Of a DNA stretch of 64,000 nucleotides, positions 33,206 through 46,655 are shown in pieces (position 1 is the stretch's first letter; every line of letters starts with the position of its first letter). The translations under genes were made by a program, and so were the position numbers. The notes below the pieces were generated by a model. That model did no database searches, was not told the DNA's origin, and was given only the letters and a program-made list of their open reading frames with translations. The stretch is taken from contig OU015495.1 of NCBI GenBank assembly GCA_907164885.2, positions 104,641,122 through 104,705,121 of the forward strand, given 5' to 3'. The stretch is from Dolomedes plantarius (taxonomy: Eukaryota; Arthropoda; Arachnida; Araneae; Dolomedidae).

Positions 33206-34460
33206 AAGATGATGCGATATCTAACTTATAATTGCTGAACATTTCACAGTCAAGGTAAGTATATCGCATTATTAGTTTTGAGTAGAAGTACCCGTGTCTG
33301 AGAAAAGTGCTGTAAAACAATTAGCGTGAAAAAAAAAATTTTTTTCACGGATTATTTTTCTGATGGTAGAGATGCTATTGAAAAAAACATTGCATGTCGA
33401 AATCCAAAAACCAAAAAATTTATATTTTCATTGGAAAAAAATCGAAAAAAATAAATATTGAAAAAATAATTTAATTATTAGTAATTATTAATAAATCTTT
33501 AAATATTGAAAAAAAATTAAGATGATGCGATACCTAACTTATAATCGCTAAAAATTTGACAATCCAGTCACAGTTTATTTCATTATTAATTTTGAGTAAA
33601 AGTAATTCATACATCTTATGAATAACTTTTACTCAATCATTAGTAATTCATTCATCAGCACAAAGTCTTGCGAAAAGTGCTGTAAAACATTTACTGTAAA
33701 AAAAACAAAAAAAAAACCATTCTTTCACGGATTAGTCTTGTGATGATAGCTATTGAAAATAACATTACATGTCGAAATCCTAAGACCAGAAAAAATTATA
33801 TTTTGATTGGAAAAAAATTGAAAAAAATAAATATTGAAAAAAATTATTTAATTATTAATAATTATTAATAATTCTTTAAATATTGAAAAAAATCAAGATG
33901 ATGCGATACCTAACTTATAATCGCTAAAAATTTCACAATCCAGTCACAGTTTATTTCATTATTAGTTTGAGTACAAGTACCCGTGTTTGCGAAAAGTGCT
34001 GTAAAACATTTACTGAAAAAAAAATTTAAAAAAAAAATAAAATTTCACGTATTATTCTTGTGATCGTATGAGATGCTATCGAAAAAAAAATCGCATGTCG
34101 AAATCCAAAGACCAAAAAAATTTATATTTTGATTGGAAAAAAAATTAAGAAAAATGAATATTGGAAAAAAATTAAATTATTTAAATATTAATTAATAATT
34201 ATTAATAATTATTTAAATATTGAAAAAAAAATTAAGATGATGCAATATCTAACTTATAATCGCTAAAAATTTCACAGTTCAGTCACAGTTTATTTCATTA
34301 TTAGTTTTGAGTAGAAGTACCCGTGTCTGCGAAAAGTGTTGTAAAACATTTACTGCAAATAAACAAACATGCTTTCACGGATTTATCTTGTGGTGGTATA
34401 AGATGCTATTGAAAAAAAAAAACATTGCATGTCGAAATCCAAAGGCCAAAAAATTTATAT
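33206..34460. repeat. Array of four units of about 310-375 bp
   Basis: AAGATGATGCGATA(T/C)CTAACT recurs at 33206, 33519, 33895 and 34234. Each unit continues with a TTTCACA(G/A)TC segment, GTACCCGTGT, CGAAAAGTGCTGTAAAACA, TTTCACGGATTA, CATGTCGAAATCC and an A/T-only tail. Periods are 313, 376 and 339. The fourth unit is truncated at about 34460. The array begins 29 bases from a wake exon. Confidence 0.93.
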
Positions 34461-34832
34461 GTTTGCAAACGGAAAAAAAAGAGGGTTTACATGCTTTTAT
34501 GTATGAAATACACCGTGCAGATATAGTTCGAAAATTGAAGTGTTTTTTGGTATTTTCAGGGAAGAAAATGTACCGTATGGCATTCGACTAAAAAAAATGT
34601 TTGGTATGATGAAGAGTGAAGTAAGTGTGTTTTGGGGACGCTTTTAGATTTAATGGCCAGTATTACTACTAATAAATAAAATTTGAAACTAATATCTAAA
34701 AATATCAACAGGATCTAAAATAAACTGTTATACAATGAAATATAACTAAAGTTCCTTGCCGTCTACTTTTAACTTTTTGGGGGTTATAGTCTCAATTAAA
34801 ATTTTTCTTTTTGATAATAATAATAATAATGG

Positions 34833-34836
<4 letters not shown>

Positions 34837-34910
<74 letters not shown>
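34837..34910. repeat. (TA)n microsatellite
   Basis: About 74 bases of alternating T and A, preceded by (TAA)n and followed by a short (CA)n. It produces long Tyr/Ile open frames on both strands that are artefacts. Confidence 0.97.
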
Positions 34911-34916
<6 letters not shown>

Positions 34917-36608
34917 AGTATATATATATATGTAAATTTATGAAAACTTTTGTACGTGCAAATACGTATAACCTAATGAAAATAAAAAAATACTTAACAA
35001 GAAAATATATATATGGGTATATACTTATATATTTTCTTGTATATGCTTTCTTGTATATGCTTGTATATGCACACCCAGGCAAATGCTCGGATACTTGTTA
35101 AAGGAAACCTTTTACACACTCATATATCATATGAAAGGGAAAATTTTAGCATTACAGTACCAGGAAATATAAAATATTAATTTCTTGCTATAGGTAGCGA
35201 TTAAAAACACAAGCGAAAACTCTGAATTTTCTGACTAAAGAAGTGGAGGAAGCAAAAGCATTCGCACCAATGACGAAACAGCTGCACCCCTTTTTAAAGC
35301 TTTAGTTTTGCAGTCAACACCTAGTATCCTTTAAAAAATGACGAGAGTGGGTTGGCAACATATCAGCTGAACAATATGATGTGAAATGAGCGTACACGCC
35401 TTACCAAAGATCTCAACATACAGGATTTCAGAAACAAAGCACCTTAGCCCACTTAAATCCGCGAAACAAGAGTTTTAGCACACCTAAAAAATAAGTTCTC
35501 CGGAATTACTCCTCGCCGGGAACCTAAATTTTCATACGTTTTTGTAGGGAATTTTTTCCTTTTGTAGAAGTTTTGAATTAGGAACTGTTTGCCGTTTCCT
35601 CACCTGCGACCAACTGTCTCCAAGTTGTGATAAACCATGAGTTTAATGTTAAACAGCGACTTACGAAATCCAGAATGTAACTCTGAAATTGATATGGGAT
35701 GCAGATTCTATTAACGCAGTTGAGATTGACGTGGAAAACGAATTAACTAAGAGTTTGTTGTGTTCCGTAGCGTGGGAAAAGAATATTAACAAAAAATTTC
35801 AACGCGTGTCTTAAGGGAACATCTATTTTCTAAAATAAATTTACAACGAAATAACAGAAGAGAGCCAGTCTCTATTGAAATTGAAAAAAAAAATTTTTTT
35901 TAAATATGAACTATGATTAAGATGCTAAGTTTTTTTTCTTCATATTTATATTATTTTTTTCGCTACTCATAAGCTAAAGTCAAAAGGATCAAAAACATTG
36001 GCAAATAAGTCGACTTTTTTAAACCTGAGAGAGGTATTAATTCAGAGTCTGGAACTTTTTCTACGAAGAATGGTTAGATAGGGGAAGGAGGGAGAGGGAG
36101 GGGGGAGCACAAGCTGTTCGGATCCCCCTCTTCAGCGTCTGCCTCTCGAAGAGAATTTTATTTATTATAAACGTTTGCCGTGAAAAGACTCTATAGACGA
36201 CCAACGGGCATGGATTTGCCAAGGACAAACATAACTAGCAGTTACAGTTGTGTTTGTCCACACACGATAGAAAAAAAATAATCCGTCATAAAAAAACATA
36301 GATATAGTCTGGAAAGCTATATTTTCAGCTGGCAATAATAAGACATCCAAGCAAATTACATGGAAATGGGGGGATCGACATATATAGGTATACCTCTCTA
36401 CCACAATATTATGGAACTGAGAAGGAATATTCTTCTGAAGATAGTTATAGAGAAGTGTCCTAAAAACACAATAAATATATTTTAGTGTTTTGGAAGTTAA
36501 TTTGACTCACTACATTTAATATTGCTTTATATTTCAGAGGCTTGCATTTCCTCAAATTAATATTTAGTACACAATATATCAATTTAAAACAGTTACTCTA
36601 TCATCAGC

Positions 36609-36649
<41 letters not shown>

Positions 36650-36653
<4 letters not shown>

Positions 36654-36729
36654 GTCATCCCATAAATGATGCGGTATTATGACGTATTAGACAATACCAA
36701 ATTGCCGAATTATTTTTGGGATGACTCAA
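36650..36729. mobile_element. 80-bp mariner-type MITE
   Basis: The ends TTGGGTCATCCCATAAATGA and ATTTTTGGGATGACTCAA are inverted, flanked by TA on both sides. The left TA is part of a (TA)n tract. TTGGGT(C/G)AtCCCA is a familiar mariner-type terminus. Almost nothing lies between the ends. Confidence 0.8.
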
Positions 36730-37004
36730 TATTTACGAACTTTTAAGATTTTTCAAAGTTATACTAATGTTAAAAGTATCGTACCATTTTGTTTGGCTTG
36801 GCAGTTCCAGAGTGTATGTAATTACAAGACTAGTTAGTATACAAAGATACTAACTAATTGGAGGGAGCTACCAATCAGTGTGTCTGGGGTTACACTATTA
36901 AAGAGACCCTGGTAGAATTAAAATGCGACAAAAAGTACCAATGTCTTTGGCGGACACATTTATAGAAAAAGAAGCAATCGATGTGAGCCAGAAGCGTTTA
37001 TTGG

Positions 37005-37170
37005 GGGGCTCTTCAAATTTCATCCGTCGGCGTTTGCGTTATTCGTATTGTAATATATGTAACCAATAACAAATCTCCAAACGATTAGCCACCAATTTGT
37101 TAAGGTTTGTGATTGGTTTAAAATTTGTCGATACGAGTAACGCTGACGGACGCAGTGTGAACACACCCTT
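37005..37170. mobile_element. Decayed Harbinger-type MITE
   Basis: TTTCATCCGTCGGCG with CGTTATTCGTAT on the left is inverted relative to ATACGAGTAACGCTGACGG on the right. The right end finishes GTGTGAACACACCC followed by TTA. The left terminus has degraded, so its boundary is uncertain. It resembles the 23394-23524 element in sharing CGCTGACGGA. Confidence 0.55.
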
Positions 37171-37176
37171 AGAGTC

Positions 37177-37308
37177 TAGTTTTGCTTTTGTTTATATTTT
37201 TATTTTGAGCAAAAATTATCGCACATTTCTTAAAACATGGTATAGTTTTGCTTTTATTTATATGTTTATTTTAAGCAAAAATTATCGCACATTTCTAAAA
37301 ACATACTT
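37177..37308. repeat. Tandem duplication, period 66 bp
   Basis: TAGTTTTGCTTTTGTTTATA recurs after 66 bases, and both units end in AAAAATTATCGCACATTTCT followed by AAAACAT. Confidence 0.9.
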
Positions 37309-38327
37309 ATGAAGGTGCTTTTTAAATACTTAAAAAACCCCACACATTTGTGTGTTAATGCTTTTGTAAAACAGCCCTGAAAAATGCCCGCTCATTTATT
37401 TAATTATTACAAATAAAAATCTGTCACTTCTAAAAAATCCCTAAGTCAATGGAAAATATTTCTGAAGAGTCATTCCCCGAAACGAGGTTAACAATATATA
37501 GTTTTGGAAAGTCAAACTCCCATACGGAAAAACAGAACACATATAAGTTATTTAAGGATGAGATTTTAACGATATGAATATAAATAGAAACATTTAAATT
37601 CTAAACTAGCTTTAAAAAAATCTTCGTTGAAAAAACTCCTCATAAACAAAGGCTTGTGCTAGTTATAGCTACTAAGAGGAAGCAAGGCAATTATTTAGAT
37701 GATTGTCTCTTTTATCTTTTATTATAGGCCCACTACTAAATAAATCAGAATGCGAAGCAAAATATTCCTCGAAGCTTTTCCCTTCCCAGGTAATTACTCT
37801 GTCATGTTAGAAATTTTTTTCACTGCGGAATCATTGCAAGATAAGCTAGTGAAAGGGGGAAAAACTCTCTCTTACTCACAGGAAACTTTCAACTCCTTGA
37901 TCATTATGAATTTTTTTGACCTCATAACTTTTTAACAGAAAAATTTGATTCGGGTTTTCTGGATTCCAAACCAAAGGCAATATATGTTTTTTTTTTGTTT
38001 TTTTTTTGAGCGAACTTCCTATATACTTCAAAGCCAAAAAGAAGTCGAAGGCCCTGTTTGAAGTTCTGTAGTTTGTTTTAGAAAATTTCTTATAAAAAGA
38101 TTGGGAAATGTAAAAATCCCTCATGTTGCATTCGCAGTATAATCCTATCAAATTTCCCTACATCCTCAAAAATAGTTTAAATTTTTGCTGTTAGAGTGAT
38201 ACAGTTTATTACCAATTGAAGTTTATAATTCGATATGAGAACTTGATGTGTATTCAGGAACTAAAGTAAAATACTTTCATTCATTTTTCATATTTCTTAG
38301 GTTGGTGTAGCTTACTTTACTTAAACG

Positions 38328-38330
<3 letters not shown>

Positions 38331-38424
<94 letters not shown>
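38331..38424. repeat. (TA)n(CA)n microsatellite
   Basis: About 80 bases of alternating T and A followed by seven CA repeats. Confidence 0.97.
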
Positions 38425-41400
38425 TAAGGAAGAGCGTCGCGTCTACTCCACATTTATGTGAGGAAACTTTCTCTCCCCCCCCCCTCCCTGCAATAATTTA
38501 ATAATAATAATAATAAAGGAATGACGAGTTCTAGGGCGAGTGACTAACCTGAGCAATGCTCATTTGCGACCTTCGCTCAGCCAAGATCGAATGAAGGAAA
38601 ATTTCTTGGAGAGTTCGGTGATTAATGTTTGCAAATAAAGGTATAAGCTGCATATCCTTGTTAAAGGTATTGTGAGGGTAAGGGACGATGTCTATGTTGC
38701 GCCATCCCCTTCCCCTTTTTAAAAAATATAATAGTTAGACAAAGCCTTTTCGTTAATGTTTTGGAGTATAACAAGCGCCTGGCACCCCTTGGCTTTGTGC
38801 TCGAAAACAAATGCCCCTCTATATTCCATTTGTTACGCCCAAGGGAGAAAAAAAAAAGAGAGACATTACATCAATATAATTTACTTGTATAGTATCTCCT
38901 TTTCACTACTCTGAAAATTTACGATATTCCGGAACCCTAAATAAAAATATATAAAGGATTCCGTCTTTTGTCTGAGTGTTCAATAACCAAGGCTCTTATA
39001 TTAGGAGAAGATCAAATAAAAGAATGAAAAGCTAAAAGTTATATTTTGCACTATAAACATTTTAGGATAAGCACAAGAAAACCTTGATAAATTCAAGATT
39101 TAAGGTATACATTTCCTACAAGTCAAGGTTGACTGGTGTGTAGTCAAAAATTAAAAAACAAAAAACAAAAACAAAACCCTAACCTACATAGAATTTGAAA
39201 TACAGATTCAACCGACATTGAATAAAGAGAGACAATACTGTCTAAAATCCCCCTCAACAAGCGAAAGTTGAGACACATTTAACAAGCTTGTCTCTAACAA
39301 CAAGTGTTTTTCACCGGGAAAAAATTCACTTCCCGTTTTGATTGCCATACACAATACAGCTCTGGATCAAGGCCCACTTTTTGTGCTTACAGAGGCCTGA
39401 CGGTCTCCTTTGGACCGTTTCCCGTTGCCCATTATATCGTTAAATGCTTTGTTTTGGGTCTTCTAAACGATTTCGAAAGATTCCCCTGCTGGGTGGCAGT
39501 CCATCCCTTCATGAATATGGATTAGCGCTCAGAATGGGTCATAAAGCGATCTTCAAAAGGTAATCAGAAAGCGTGCGAAGTTGCTGGCATCTTTTCTTTA
39601 TAGAAGTGGAGCAACAGGTGGAGGATTCGACCGATCCGAAATTATCTAATTAGATGGGATGATGAATAAAACATCGCCGAGGACATTTTCAACCAATTAT
39701 ACGCCGTTTCAAAATGGGCTTTATCTATTATTCCGGAGTGGTAACATTTCGCCTGAGGTCAGATAGTGCACAGGTGAAAGTGATACTGTATTGTGAGCCG
39801 GAAGAGGAAGGTTACGTTACGAGAAGCCTTGAAACAAACATCGATTAATTCTATCAAAATATATAAAAGGGGGAGAACGTGTCATGAACAATAAAAATAG
39901 GTAGTTTCATACTATAAAATTGGTTCTTCCTTAATAAAACAATAGGGCAGGCAAAAATCATAAATTATTTATTTTGGGGATTTAAATGCGAAATGGAATG
40001 AACCCGTATAATACCAAAATCACGGATTTAAGTCATAAGGAACGAACTGCAACTTAAAGTCTATTATTTGAAGTTTCAATACTCCGTTATCACCCTGCCA
40101 CATGATAGATATTTTTCGGACGAATTATGATAATTTAGAAGATAATGGATTTTCTGAAACTAGTTCTCCTGTGTTCGCAATTTTTCACAACGAAGCTATT
40201 CCTTTTTTAAAAGAACGAGTAAACACGTCACAGCTGCGGTGGCAAATAGCTCATTAGAGTGTTGTCAGATGCTAAAATCCCCTCGCTGTTTGTTCTATTT
40301 AATTTTTCAGATGACCCCTGGTAGAAATAAAGTCTATTTCCGAATGAAAAACATGAAACAGGTATTACCATGATGATGCCAAACACTGCCTCTATTCCTT
40401 GAAAAAGAGGTATACTCTGAAAAGTAAATACTGTGGAGGGCTTATGGGCTTTGAGGGTTTGATTCTATTTATTAAACTTTTTCAGATTATAAACAGAGAA
40501 AACTGATATTACCATCTGTACTTTACGTAAACTGATGTCCTAATTATGTCCTTTATAAGTTAACGCTAATATCGATGTTACAACTGTGCTACCTTTTTTT
40601 TTGTTGCTGTTTGTTTTTTCACAGTTTGCAATTTAGTTTTGTCAGAGCCTCTATTTCTAATTTTTTAAATCTATTTCATATCACGCGATTCTGTATCCTT
40701 GTTCGCTACGTAAACGTGATGCACTTAACCAATGATTAAAGCATTCTGTAAAATTACCTTTACAGGATATCCTATTTCCCTTTCTTTGCCCGTATTTCAT
40801 TTTATGCTAGTAATCATTAGTGTTCGCAATCATCAAATAAAGAGCGTAAGCTAATCAGGAATGAACATCGACTGTTTGCTTGTCACATTTACACAAGGGA
40901 GTTGTAATTTATTGAAGAGTTTATTAATGGCAACGTTTTATTAAATTTTTTTTTAATTTGATGAGTGCGTAAGCGAAAAAAAAGTTCGAAACCACAATAT
41001 GCAGAGGGCACTGCCTATTGTCCATTTAGTACTTGGCATTTTAATAATTAGTCATTAAAAGTCACGTTAAATATGAGCTTCATAAAGATTTTTGCTTTAG
41101 CAGTATTTAAAAAATATATACAGTGCATGGAATATATCTTTAATAAAGTGATCTCACAGTTTTGCTCTGCGACACGCCCACAAACGGAAAAAATGTAAGA
41201 TATTTCTCTTCTCAAGAATAGTTACCACACTTAATCAAATAGTTTTCAGGCACAAAAAATATTCTCCTTTCAATAGGAAAACCGATTAAATGGTACGTGT
41301 TCTATTTTTTTTATAAGTTTGTTCCAGAACACCTGTCTCGTAATTGAATTCGATGCTCCAGTGCAGCTCATGACAAAAGAAAAAAAAATCATCACATAGG

Positions 41401-41914
41401 TGGGGTCAAGGGAAACGTATCATGTGACAATGATATTTTGCTCTATTTTTGCCCCTTCGACGCGGATGTCCTGAGAATTTAATCCCTCCGATTTGTGAGG
41501 AATCATGGCAAACAGGATGCTTTACTTTAGGGAATATCGCTTGTATAACGAGCTCTGTGTGCTATATTTAAATTTCTGATGGATGTTTTATTTACCATCT
41601 TATATTCGAGAGAATCAGTTTTGCAATCATACCAAAATTAGATACCTTTTTTTTTGTTGCGTAATCTTTTTATGCATTGAGAAATTAGGAGCCTTTACAT
41701 GCCTCTCACATGTAAATGCTCCAATGCTATACAAATTGAGTAAGACAGAATTCCGCTAGTGGTATCAATTCGCATTGATTGTGAAAACTATTATAAGACG
41801 TTAGCAGGTGCATCGCAAACAAAGAAAAAATGGATGCCATCCGATGGAAGATGCACCTGTAAAGTTGGATAGTACCCTGAAATTTTAGTCCAAAGGAGTA
41901 AAATTTAAAGGAAA

Positions 41915-42521
41915 CTAGTTGGTAACCGTCAAAACATGACGGCTAGATAGTAAATAAATGTACTAATACACAAATTATACTCAATACATCATTGCCAAAT
42001 GTTGAAAATCATAAAAATGCGCAGAAACAAACTAATGTGTTTAAGAGGCCCCGTACTTGGTGAGTATCTAAAGTCAGATTTAAACATGTCAATGAGTATG
42101 CGCAGAAAGCAATTTTTTTTAATTGTAAATTACCGCTAACTAAACAGCTCGAAATTTACAATTTCCCTCAGATTTAATCTTATATTTCACAAACATAAAT
42201 ATCATAAAATAAAAATGGCACAGAGAGATAGATCTAGAGAGACTCTTCTGAATAAACGTTTATCATTAAAACATGTCTCTGAGCATGCGCAGAAACAGTG
42301 AGTGTCTAAAGCCAGATTGAAACATGCCACTGAGTATGCGCAGAAAGCAATTTATTTTATTGTAAATTTTCGCTTAATAATAGAAATTGCGGTTATGAAA
42401 ACCAAATTTGACAAATCTATAGATTTCATTGTTTCGTTTAAGACCAAAATGAAGTAAATTGATGCAGTAGTTTTCTCTCACGGACTACCCAAAAATCGGC
42501 TTAGCAACATAAATATATAGA
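41915..42521 (-). mobile_element. 607-bp non-autonomous Helitron, copy 1
   Basis: On the minus strand it starts TCTATATATTTATG. It ends with hairpin CCGTCA/TGACGG, then GTTACCAA and CTAG, followed by T. The interior matches the copy at 44545-45092 along its whole length, in opposite orientation. The base before the 5' TC is G rather than A, a small departure from the canonical A|T target. No coding capacity. Confidence 0.85.
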
Positions 42522-44544
42522 CATATATGTGGCCAAATAACGAGTAATTTGAAGTCCAGTTATAAACGCGCGATTAACGTCCGCAGTCAAAGGAGTGTCT
42601 TTCAGGACACTTATCGGATTCAATTATTGTTTAGTTAACAGTCTTCTAGGAGAAGGAGTTTGGCCACTAGGTCTCGGGTTTCACTATTGATTGCGTGGTA
42701 GTCACCATAAAATTGCTATCAGGTCCTTGTTTACGTTATCAAGGGAGAGAGTCTCGTCGGCCAAAACTCAGACTCGATTACTGTCGGGTTGGTAAACACT
42801 TAAAGTTCTTCAATTCTTCATGGAAATCCTGCCGAATGTATAAATAAAAAAAAAAAAACATCCACAAAATGGCTAAGAGCAGGGACAGTGAATTTTGTAG
42901 ACGTTATCCAATCCCGAGGATAATTAAAATTCTTGTCTTTGCGCATGTGTTGTCTGCTGTTTATAATGTCGATAGTTCAAAAAAAAAACATAAAGAACTA
43001 CAGAATTTCTTTTATGATTGAATTAGTCATATCATAGATGACCGAGCAGTTTTCATTCATATTTCTATATAATACATTTTTTATCTCCAATATTTGACAT
43101 TTGACTCCAACATGCCCATTTGTTGCTTGTAAACTGAGAATCACATTACTTTTAAATAATTACTGGCATCTACAAAAAAGGAGAAAAATATTCATTACTA
43201 GTAAAAGGAAAACTTAGCAGTTACAAGAATAATTTTCTAATCTTTTCTTATGCAGGGAATATTTTTTTATGGCAACGCATTAATAATGTGTCATGAAGTA
43301 ACGTGTGGGTTAGAGAAGTTTTAATGATGACTTAAAAATTATTTTTTCTCTGAAATACTAACAGTAGAAAGCCTGTTTTTCTGAAATGTTCTTAAATTTG
43401 TTGATTATAATCTATTTTTCAGCCCTTTCATGACTGTTAAGTTATAATTAACCCTAATTTAGAATACACTTTTTCAGAGACATTTAATAATGACGTCACT
43501 GATTTGTCCCTTAGAACATGGAGTCACTCGTTTTTCAGCGAACCGCTGTTTAATTGTTCCAGAGCAATTAAATCAATTTTACTTCCTTTTAAGTATAATT
43601 TAGAGTAAAAGGGCCGCTTAAATGTGTTTTTCCGTGAGTGGATATTCCACATTTACAGGTTTTAATGAACTCCGAAAAAATAGGTCAAAACTTGCAACTG
43701 AATTAGTACAGCACACGTAGGCTGCCTCTTTGGAAGCAATAAAAAAAATTGCGAACAGATGTGTCCAAATTTAGTTTTTACACTGATATCCTAAGATTGG
43801 GCTTGAGACAGCGTGAAATGATTGTGAATTTATTTCATGTCCTAAGACACGCGCACTATCCATTGTATTAATATGACGTTGAATGTGTAACACCGCTCTG
43901 TATAACTTTTTAGGTGTATAAAAATCTACTTAGGGGGACTGGTAGAGTTAACTAGACGAAAGATTTTTTTTTTTCAAATTGAAAATTTTGTTCTACATTT
44001 TTTCTCCTTTCAAAGTCTTTTACTTTTTAAAATACGAACGGTAAATGTGTTTCTGATGTTTCTTTGCAAAATCAGTTATTTTCACTGAAATATACACCGT
44101 TAAGCTTTAATGAAACGTTTAAGACTGAATGTTTTCATAATTAAGGAACATTGTCTTAACACATATGACTGGATTTTTAACAGTTTCCCAGGTAAAGATC
44201 ATTATTTTACAAATATTGAAATACGTAAAAAAAGAAAAAAATAAGAAATAAAACTATCGAGTTCAGCAATTATTCCCTGTGTCACAAAACGCCTATTGAA
44301 TGCATGGTCATGTCAATTTTAAAAAGCTTTGTAAATTTGCTTTGTGAAAACACCATATACAAACGGAGCGTTTCATCAGGTATACAAAAGTGATGTGGCA
44401 GGCACTCTTAAATAGCAAAGCATAAATTAAGACATGGTCGGAATATACATTAATGCCATTAATATAGATTGTATTTTATTTGACGGTTGCAGCTTAGATG
44501 TCTGACTGAAGCAGTCTTTTTTTAGTCATAAACTGCTGTGGTCA

Positions 44545-45092
44545 TCTATATATTTAAGATGCTAAGCCGACTTTTTGGGCAGTCCGTGAGAGAAAACTAT
44601 TGCATCAATTTACTTCATATTGGTCTTAAATGAAAGATTGTAATCTGTAGATTTGTCAAATTTGGTTTTTTTAACCGCAATTTCTGTTAATTACCGATAA
44701 TTTACAATTAAAAATTTATTTCTGCGCATGCTCAGTGACATGTTTTAATGATAACACGTTTATTCCGAAGAGTCTCACTAGATCTCTCTCTGCCATTTTT
44801 ATTTTTATGATAATTTTGTTTGTGGAATATAAGATTAAACTTGATGGAAATTGTTTATTTCGCGCTGTTCAATTAGCGATAATTTACAATAAAAAAATTG
44901 CTTTCTGCGCATGCCCAATGACATCTTTAAATCTGGCTTTAGATACTCACTAAGCACGAGGTCGCTTAAACACAGTAATTTGTTTCTGCGCATTATGATT
45001 TTCAACATTTGGCAATGATGTGACGAGTATAATTTGTGTATTAGTACATTTATTTACTATCTAGCCGTCATGTTTTGACGGGTACCAACTAG
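44545..45092 (+). mobile_element. 548-bp non-autonomous Helitron, copy 2
   Basis: It starts A|TCTATATATTTAAGATGC. It ends with the perfect 6-bp-stem hairpin CCGTCA/TGACGG (45065-45081), seven bases, then CTAG|T. All Helitron hallmarks are present, including the A|T insertion site. Inside, a segment with GATAATTTACAAT and TTTCTGCGCATGC is repeated about 180 bases apart (44690-44745 and 44870-44925), and a third TTTCTGCGCAT occurs near 44985. No Rep/helicase coding. Confidence 0.88.
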
Positions 45093-46170
45093 TAATGTTA
45101 AAAATTAGTGGGTCAGATGAGCAAAACAAGAGATGTAAAAAAAGAAAGTTAACTCCTCTTATTTTGCCCAGTCATTTAAGAGAAAAGAAAATTCTTTGAA
45201 TTGACTCCAAAGCAAAATGAAGCGGTCTTGACCAGTTACTCGTCATAAATATACAAATCACTTCCTGTCCCGCTGGTATCCCCGACACTTTTAAGCGATC
45301 ACAGCCGAGAATAACTGTGGTGACGTATTGCAAATTTCTTTTACTGGTCACTTCTCGGTGATAACGGAAAGAATCAAGGACCGTTATCATTTCACAGTGA
45401 AAGGGTGCTATTTTTGGGAGACGAAAAAAACATTTGCCACGCAGTCTACGAAGGACGTACGGAGAATTTTTAGAAATCCGGTTGAGCCCGTGGCCAAAAT
45501 ATGATATAAATATATATATATATATATCTGTACGTCAATTTGACATCGCACGATAGTGTTATGTAAAAAAAAAAAGCTTTTAAATTCAAATCGACAGTAA
45601 GCGAGGAACTTGTCTCTATAAGTTATTACTGAGCTAACCGAATCCAGTACAGTGGATATCCAGCACCCTTAAATCTAATAAACAAACCAATGTAAAGTCT
45701 TGAAAATCAGCGAGATAAATAGTTCAAGCCGAAGCTACCTAAATATTTTATAAAAATATAAATTTGTGTAAACGAAAAGCTGGAAATTATTAGCAATCTA
45801 CCTTATTCTATAACACAGTTACATGTATTTTGACACTGCACATGAACAGACGTATCATTGTTAAATCGAAAACATAAAATGATCGAATCCAAAGCATCCG
45901 TGAACGTAAATGATACAAATAAAATCCTGGGTTCGCGTCTCAATTTAACTGACTGAATATGAGAACGCTAATAGCAGTTTCCTGTTTATTTCTATTTTAA
46001 ATTTCTGGACTAGAGGAGGCCCAATTCGTTTGCTGTTGTGATCGACTTTCATGCACTAAAATCTTAGACTGGAAAAAAAATATCTTAATAATTGCCATGT
46101 ATGAGACTAGATGCAATAATAATTTTAAATATAAATTTACGTGAAAATCTGACAAATAGATACAAACCAC
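45093..46170. other. Stretch without recognised feature
   Basis: AT-rich unique sequence with a short (TA)n at 45508-45527. The open frame at 45172-45390 has no recognisable motif. Confidence 0.6.
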
Positions 46171-46655
46171 CAGGGCCCGATTTAGAAAATTCTTGACTAT
46201 AGGCACAACTCGGGATGGGGGCCCCGCCTAACACTGATGTGAGTGTAAATTTTCCAAAATTGACACACAAAATAATCATGAATCATTGTGAAAGTACCAT
46301 TTTACCAAGAGTTGGCTATTTGAAGCGTAGAAGCCTAGAACATTATCAAATAACAAAAGGCAATACAACATATTAACTTCATCATTAAAACACCAATACA
46401 ATGCAACCAGAAAACCTTATTAATCCCTTATATACACTATAACATACATATGACGAACTATACATATAACTCTAAATATATGACGAACCTATCAATCAAA
46501 TTTGTAAGGATATATAAAAAAAATTGCTATTAAAAATGGTAAAAAAAAAATTGAGTTGGGAATTTTTTCTTTTAAAATAAAAATTTTGGGGGCCCCCCGA
46601 ACATTCGGGGGACCCTAGTCCCGGGCCTACTGGGCCTAATGGAAAATCAGGGCCT
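46171..46655. mobile_element. Family B element copy 2
   Basis: An inverted copy of 5116-5614: it starts CAGGGCCCGATTTAGAAAAT and ends GGAAAATCAGGGCCTG. It shares GAAGCGTAGAAGCCTAGAAC and the GGGGGCCCCCCGAACATTCG region. The two copies are alike over nearly their full length, which helps set the ends. Confidence 0.8.

Larger units (their letters stand above)
34461..41914. other. Intronic or upstream sequence, no gene recognised
   Basis: A 7.5-kb stretch with (TA)n tracts at 34837-34910 and 38331-38410 (followed by (CA)n), a small mariner MITE (36650-36729), a decayed Harbinger-type MITE (about 37005-37170) and a 66-bp tandem duplication (37177-37308). A purine-rich stretch lies at 36080-36110. 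Open frames (for example 39304-39525) have no recognisable motif. Confidence 0.6.

Noticed and set aside
33206..34460. Considered as a CRISPR-like or satellite array
   Set aside because: Units are 310-375 bp with divergent lengths and only four copies, in a eukaryotic intron. This is a local tandem duplication, not CRISPR.
39304..39525. A 73-codon plus-strand frame with GC above background
   Set aside because: No conserved motif or plausible splice partners. The composition alone does not support coding.
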